Source: Chamaecyparis obtusa (Eukaryota; Streptophyta; Pinopsida; Cupressales; Cupressaceae). Taken from it: a DNA stretch of 64,000 nt. Location: assembly GCA_027943335.1 (NCBI GenBank), contig BSBK01008855.1:243501-307500 (forward strand). The letters are read 5' to 3'. The translations under genes and the position numbers were made by a program. Of this stretch, positions 59,401-64,000 are shown one piece after another. A model generated the notes under the pieces. That model made no database searches. It worked only from the letters and a program-made list of their open reading frames with translations, and was not told the origin of the DNA. Position 1 is the first letter of the stretch. Each line of letters starts with the position of its first letter.

Positions 59401-60601
59401 AGCATTTCTGAATGGTGAATTGGAAGAAGAAGTCTACATTGAGCAGCCTGAAGGTTTTTCTTTGACACAAGAAGGAGATATGGTATGTAAGTTAAAGAAA
59501 GCTTTATATGGATTAAAAAAAGCACCTAGAACTTGGTATGCAAGATTGGATAAGTATTTATTGAAATTAGGATTTATAAAAGGAATAGTAGATAGTAACT
59601 TATACACAAAAGAAATTGAGAATGGTTTGTTGGTTATAGTTATATTTGTTGATGATATTATCTTTGGAGGAGAAGATGAAGCCAGTGACAAATTTGTAGA
59701 TGGAATGAAGATTGAATTTGAAATGAGCATGATTGGAGAAATGAAATATTTTTTGGGACTATAGATAACACAAAGCAAGGAAGGTATATTTGTAAGTTAG
59801 ACTAAGTATTTGAATGACTTATTGAAAATATTTGGAATGGAAGATTCTAAACCTATTGGAACACCTATTGTAACTAGACATAAGTTATCTAGCAAAGATG
59901 AGACACTAGTAGTTGAGCATAAAAAGTATAGATCTATGATTGGAGGATTGCAGTACTTGACACATACAAGACCTAATATAGCACATTCAGTTGGGATTGT
60001 AGCAAGATTTCAAGCAGAACCTAGAGAATCAAATTATGCAGCAGTAAAGAGGATACTGAGATATCTGAAAGGAACAATGGATTATGGATTATGGTATGAG
60101 AATTCTGATGATTTTACTTTATGTGCCTATATTGATGCAGATTGGGGAGACAACGTTGATGACAAGAAAAGCACCAGTGGTGGAGCCTTTTTTCTTGGAG
60201 GAAAATTGGTCTCTTGATTAAGTAAGAAGCAGAATTGTATTTCACAAAGTACAATAGAAGCAGAATATGTTGCAGCAGCAAACAATTGTAATTAGATTAT
60301 TTGGATAAAGTAGATGTTGAAGGATATTGGAATAAAGTTTGATGAGCCTGTTCTTATACATTGTGATAACACCAGTACAGTGAGTATATCAAAAAATCCT
60401 ATTTTACATTCTAAGACTAAACATATTGAGATCAAGTATCATGTTGTAAGAGAGAAAGTTGCAGAAAAAGAAGTAAGATTGGAGTACATAAGCACAAAGG
60501 AACAGATAGCAGATATATTTACAAAACTTTTACCTAAGGATACATTTGTGTATCTGAGAGGTATGCTTGGGGTTATGCCCCAACCTATTTTTGAGAATTG
60601 A
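56474..60601 (+). pseudogene. COP-E gag-pol polyprotein
   Basis: About 1,375 codons in one frame from the ATG at 56474 to the TGA at 60599, with no frameshift. About eleven stops interrupt it, nine of them TAG (for example 56528, 56978, 56987, 57857, 58043, 59762). The longest open piece is 439 codons (58445-59764). The protease motif WIIDSGCSHHMTGD is intact. The knuckle reads CWTCQEYSHFASKF (last Cys lost). The integrase core, [11 protein letters not shown] and RNase H YIDADWGD and HCDNTSTV are present. It is the best-preserved pol of the three siblings and keeps the Gln codon after IKR that is a stop in COP-A, B, C and D. Confidence 0.96.
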
Positions 60602-60950
60602 TGTAGATGATTGCATCCATCCAGTGGTATATGAGCCCTATCTTTCTTTTGGATTGGATGTTGGAACTTCCTCTATGGGGGAGTTTATGGGCTGAGTCAT
60701 GAGGACTCGTGTTATTGTATTTTTCTAAACAGTGTCTTTTGACATTAAGTTGTTGTTGACTTAGTGATGGAATTTCTGTCATTGATGTCAGTGGGGGAGA
60801 GATATACATGAAAAACATTATGGATTGTATGAGAGAGCTGAATGGGAGAACGAAGCAAGATTTAATTTGATATTTTACAGTGATGTTGCAGTATTGGATT
60901 TTTGGAACATTGGATATTTTTCATCTATGTCGCCATCAATGCCAATGGGG
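60602..60950 (+). other. COP-E 3' untranslated region, interrupted
   Basis: Non-coding, collinear with COP-A 22889 onward. It has TATGGGGGAG (about 60675) and GTGGGGGAGAG (about 60791). It ends at GCCAATGGGG, where LTR-F splits the true PPT; the tract resumes as TGGGGGAGAT at 63234-63243. Confidence 0.8.
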
Positions 60951-61326
60951 TGTTAGCACGTGCAAAAAATTTCATGGCTCCTAGTCTTTTCCCCTGCTCT
61001 CTGCAATGATTTTTCTTCTCCCTGGTTAAACCTTAGGCAAAACATTCAGAATCTAGCCGTTAGGTTTCAAAATTCAAAAGTGCCCTAGCTTTATTCTTTT
61101 CGCGTGTTACCTTTTCACAGGTCACTTAAACGCCTCTTCTGCATGTGCCTTTTAGTTTCCACGTTACCCCGATTCGCAGTTAGTCTTTCTCTCCGGTGGG
61201 TCCCTTTATTTTTCCTAAGTCCATAATCGTGCCTTGCGATTTTAATATTTTTCCTAAGGTTCTCAGCTTTATCTTCCTGGGCACGGTGTCAAAGGGGTGA
61301 TAGTTGGCATATCCTTATTGGCTATC

Positions 61327-61366
61327 GCATGGCCACATGTCAGACTTTTCTGACATGCGATCATGC
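61327..61366. repeat. LTR-F hairpin 1
   Basis: Arms of 17 nt (61327-61343 and 61350-61366) with three mismatches, loop ACTTTT. The right arm is CTGACATGCGATCATGC. Confidence 0.75.
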
Positions 61367-61463
61367 AACCACTTGCTATCTATCCACGTGGGTCTTGGCT
61401 CTTCGTAGTTAGTGGTTGCTGTTTTGTGATCTGAGGTGATGATGTGGTGGCTTTGGGTTGGCT

Positions 61464-61509
61464 GTCACATGATCACATAGCCTAGTTTTAGGCTATGCGA
61501 TCATGCGAC
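61464..61509. repeat. LTR-F hairpin 2
   Basis: Arms of 21 nt (61464-61484 and 61489-61509) with two mismatches, loop GTTT. The right arm contains GGCTATGCGATCATGCGAC. Confidence 0.85.
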
Positions 61510-61595
61510 CAGGTGACACGTGTTCGCGGTGCTGAGGTGGTTTTGCTTGGTGGGACTGCAACTTAATGGCAAGTAGCGGCGACGGTTTGCTGGTG

Positions 61596-61649
61596 GTTAG
61601 TCACATGTTTGCCTAACCTTTTGCAAGGCTATGCGATCATGCAACTAAC
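61596..61649. repeat. LTR-F hairpin 3
   Basis: Arms of 25 nt (61596-61620 and 61625-61649) with about six mismatches. The right arm contains GGCTATGCGATCATGC, nearly that of hairpins 2 and 4. Confidence 0.75.
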
Positions 61650-61703
61650 ATTTTCTGTCAACTCCATGTGGTGGCAGTTGTGATGGCGGTTAGGGTTTGT
61701 GGG

Positions 61704-61753
61704 CTGTCGCATGTTCACATAGCCCATTTTCGGGCTATGCGATCATGCGACAG
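61704..61753. repeat. LTR-F hairpin 4
   Basis: Arms of 22 nt (61704-61725 and 61732-61753) with two mismatches, loop ATTTTC. It is the closest to a consensus. Confidence 0.85.
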
Positions 61754-61921
61754 GGTGCCATGTGTGCTGGGGCCCATTTGTGACTGTTTGGTGGGCTCAG
61801 TGGTAGGTGGTGTCATGGTAGTTTTTGGTTGGTCCGTGCTGGTAGGATGGTGGTTTGAATGTGAGCCCAGGTTGGGATTCTCGGCAGTGATATAACGGTC
61901 GGTAGGGTGCATGGTAGCGGC

Positions 61922-61971
61922 TTGTCACATGTTTGTGTGAGCCAATTTTCCGGCATGTGATCATGTGACAA
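61922..61971. repeat. LTR-F hairpin 5
   Basis: A diverged copy. TTGTCACATG pairs with CATGTGACAA, and inner pairing is weak. The right arm is GGCATGTGATCATGTGACAA. Confidence 0.65.
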
Positions 61972-63243
61972 TTGTTTGGTGTCACCATTGCGGAGTTAGC
62001 CCAAGGTGCTTGGGTGGTTCAAAACATGAAGCCCGCGAGTGGATTTAGCCGTTGTGGTACAAATTCAAATTTTTCTGAGAACTTCCAGTGACCAGAAAGT
62101 ACCAAATTTATGGAATTCATTACAGAAATGACCCTATTCGGTGAGAAGTGACTGGCTTTCCATTTGCGGTGTGGTCTAGGGTGTGGTTGGATCATTTGCA
62201 GAGCTTGTACCGTAGTGGTTGTGTGCTCAAGGCTTGTTGCAGGGTGTCCTTTTGAGCTCAGTTTTGTGATCCCCTGTACTTGCAGAGAAGATTTTCATGA
62301 TTGTGGATCAGTTCAAGATTTCTTCTTTCCTGATTGCCTGTGTTTCCCACCCCTGTAATAACTTTTTAGACCATTTCTAGTAGGTTGGGTGGTTGAAACC
62401 CTAGCCCTAGTCATCCGTAGCTTGTTGCAAATTTTCAAGATGACTAGGGGGTATAAGTTAGAGAATTTTTTATTTTGTAAGGGTTCCAAAACATTGTTGC
62501 TTTTGGTCCCTAGTTTTTGACTGTAATATGCTGATAGAGGTCTGATTTGGTGCCTTTTTCTCATCTTGGTGTCATGCCAATTGTATGCTGGTCCTGATTG
62601 TGTTAATGAAAACATTCTTGAATCCCAATCTTGTATCTTGTGTATGTCTTCTTGCTTGTCTCTGAGCTCATATATGTTAATGTCACAAAGTGTGTTAATG
62701 TATGGTAAACAAAGAGTATTTTGAATTTATCTTTGAGTTCCTAACAAAGTTAGGATTAAAGCCTTCTAGGTGAATTCAGTGAGTTTGCAACCAGATATAG
62801 AATTTGATGTCCTTGTGCTTGAGGGAAAGGGGTAATAGGCAAAGCACTTACCCTAGTTTCCATTGTGTTTGACTTAAGGTATTTAGTTGAAGTATACAGT
62901 TGGGTGACTCTTAGCCCTGGGATAAGGCACTGGTCCTTTCTCTTGAAGTCATGGTTAACAACCACACAAACATAAACATTCATTTGATAAACCTTTTATA
63001 GACTTGTGTTGAGCATTGTATACATCATTTTGAGACTCCTTTGAAGAAGTGAGTGAAGGGTACACCCGCCTGAGCATTGAAGCTCAAAGTGTAGAAGGAT
63101 CCTTTGATCCTTGTCAGTTGGCCCTCTTCCTTGTGGACTTTGGAGTGGTGATAGAGTCAGAGTTTTATTTAAATTATCCATCAAAGTGTAAATCTACAAG
63201 TTGAAGATCAAAGAGAATAATCCACAACCAACATGGGGGAGAT

Positions 63244-64000
63244 TGTTAGGAATGAATGCAAAGTATTTTGGCAGTCATTCTGTAGTAGTAGTTGTTGTAT
63301 TCATGACTTGGATTGTCATTGATGTCAACACAGTGATATTCTGGATATCAGCAGGAAAGTAGGTACAATTTTGTTTTGCGCACATGTTGTATTGCAGATT
63401 GACTTTTGTGCAGTTGATGGTATGTTCTTTGGTGTGTTATTAACCTATGGTTAACAATGCAAAAAGAAATTCATTCATTCATGAGAGTTATGAGCATTTT
63501 GGTGAAAGTAGTGTTTAGACAATGTTTCTGTGTAGCGATTTTCAGAAATCAAAGGATATCTCTTAGCTGGGATGGAATTTGATTTTGCACAGTTAAAGGG
63601 ATGTTGGAGACTCATTAATTATTATGTGGTTCATAGCACAAACTTTGAGGATATGTTTGGAAAAAGTTACAGTATCTGGAAGCTGACAGTTTTATGTGAA
63701 TTTTGTGTGTAGTGTGTAGAAATTATTATTTTATAATTGACGATTGACTCATTTGTAATTATTTGAGTTTGGTATATAAGAAGGAATGTTTTCCTTCTTG
63801 TAATAAGAATTGAGAAAAAGAGAATTGTAAAAAAAAAAGAGAATTGAGTAGAGAGGATTGAATTTTGAAAGTTGAGATGCGAATATATGCATGAAGTGAA
63901 GAAAAGAGCTAATTCAATGATGAAGGAAGACTTGTGAGTACAGAGATCTAGAATTGTGATCTTGTGTAGCAGAGAGTGTGGTTTTGGCACAGTATGAAGG
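63244..64000 (+). repeat. COP-E 3' LTR, truncated by window end
   Basis: 757 bp seen, starting TGTTAGGAATGAATGCAAAG and collinear with 55207 onward. It has an intact TG start, unlike the 5' LTR. The remaining 450 bp or so should lie beyond 64000. Confidence 0.95.
63773..63780 (+). promoter_or_regulatory. TATA box, COP-E 3' LTR
   Basis: TATATAAG, the same as 55736-55743. Confidence 0.6.

Larger units (their letters stand above)
60951..63233. mobile_element. LTR-F, solo-LTR-like insertion in the COP-E polypurine tract
   Basis: 2,283 bp with TGTTAGCACG...CAACCAACA ends and perfect TGGGG duplications (60946-60950 and 63234-63238). There is no PBS, PPT or coding domain, and no second LTR. It is clearly richer in G, C and CpG than its surroundings in the first 1.3 kb and carries five related hairpins (61327-61971). 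The 5 bp duplication and the TG...CA ends favour a solo LTR of an unrelated element. A different non-autonomous transposon is possible. Confidence 0.85.
55207..64000 (+). mobile_element. COP-E, Ty1/copia element, runs off the window
   Basis: Same family as COP-A and COP-D. The 5' LTR is 55207-56417, the PBS and the whole gag-pol frame follow, and the 3' LTR begins at 63244 and is cut by the window end. The stretch before the 3' LTR holds LTR-F (60951-63233). The left flank is GTTGT; the right duplication cannot be seen. Confidence 0.95.

Noticed and set aside
61668..61895. 75-codon Val/Gly-rich frame in LTR-F
   Set aside because: Composition follows the GC-rich repeat; it overlaps the hairpin array and has no motif.

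Overview
The window is intergenic DNA from a large, repeat-rich plant genome. Nearly all of it is LTR retrotransposons inserted into one another. I see no intact host gene, tRNA, rRNA or CRISPR. The plant assignment rests on Ty3 elements with a chromodomain, Ty1/copia polyproteins with GAG-pre-integrase and FVDD-type RT motifs, and TGGTATCAGAGC primer sites. A gymnosperm is my guess because the elements are old, nested and AT-rich; the sequence does not prove it.

Layout. 1-1629 and 9721-10412 are two halves of one decayed, unrecognised coding region, split by a Ty3 chromovirus (GY1, 1630-9720) whose 3' LTR carries about 217 bp of (TA)n. COP-A, a copia element with perfect GTAAT target duplications (10418-24420), is itself split by a non-autonomous element, NA-H (15076-22227, duplication GATTG/GATTA). 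NA-H encodes a coiled-coil/zinc-knuckle Gag and a second ORF of about 1,037 codons that I do not recognise, and no polymerase. From 25324 to 43420 lies a minus-strand nest: an old copia (COP-C) holds a solo LTR (LTR-J, AATAG), a younger copia (COP-B, 26020-41379) and another solo LTR (LTR-S, ACTAT). COP-B in turn holds NA-K (29254-36826), a Gag-protease element without RT or integrase. A second chromovirus remnant (GY2) near 44 kb is interrupted by COP-D (44323-51272, TACTA). After about 3.9 kb of AT-rich DNA with little content, COP-E starts at 55207 and runs off the window. A 2,283 bp solo-LTR-like insertion (LTR-F, 60951-63233, TGGGG) sits in COP-E's polypurine tract and carries five diverged hairpins.

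How the parts relate. COP-A, COP-D and COP-E are one family. NA-H shares its primer site, its CTCCTAACAGGG repeats and a hairpin at the LTR 3' end, so it was probably moved by copia proteins. The hairpin also occurs in COP-B. Its stem differs between NA-H and the others, but both arms changed together, which suggests a selected structure next to the primer site. The three sibling polyproteins decay by in-frame stops, mostly TAG, with almost no frameshifts, as expected from deamination of methylated cytosine. All identity and mutation counts here were made by eye.
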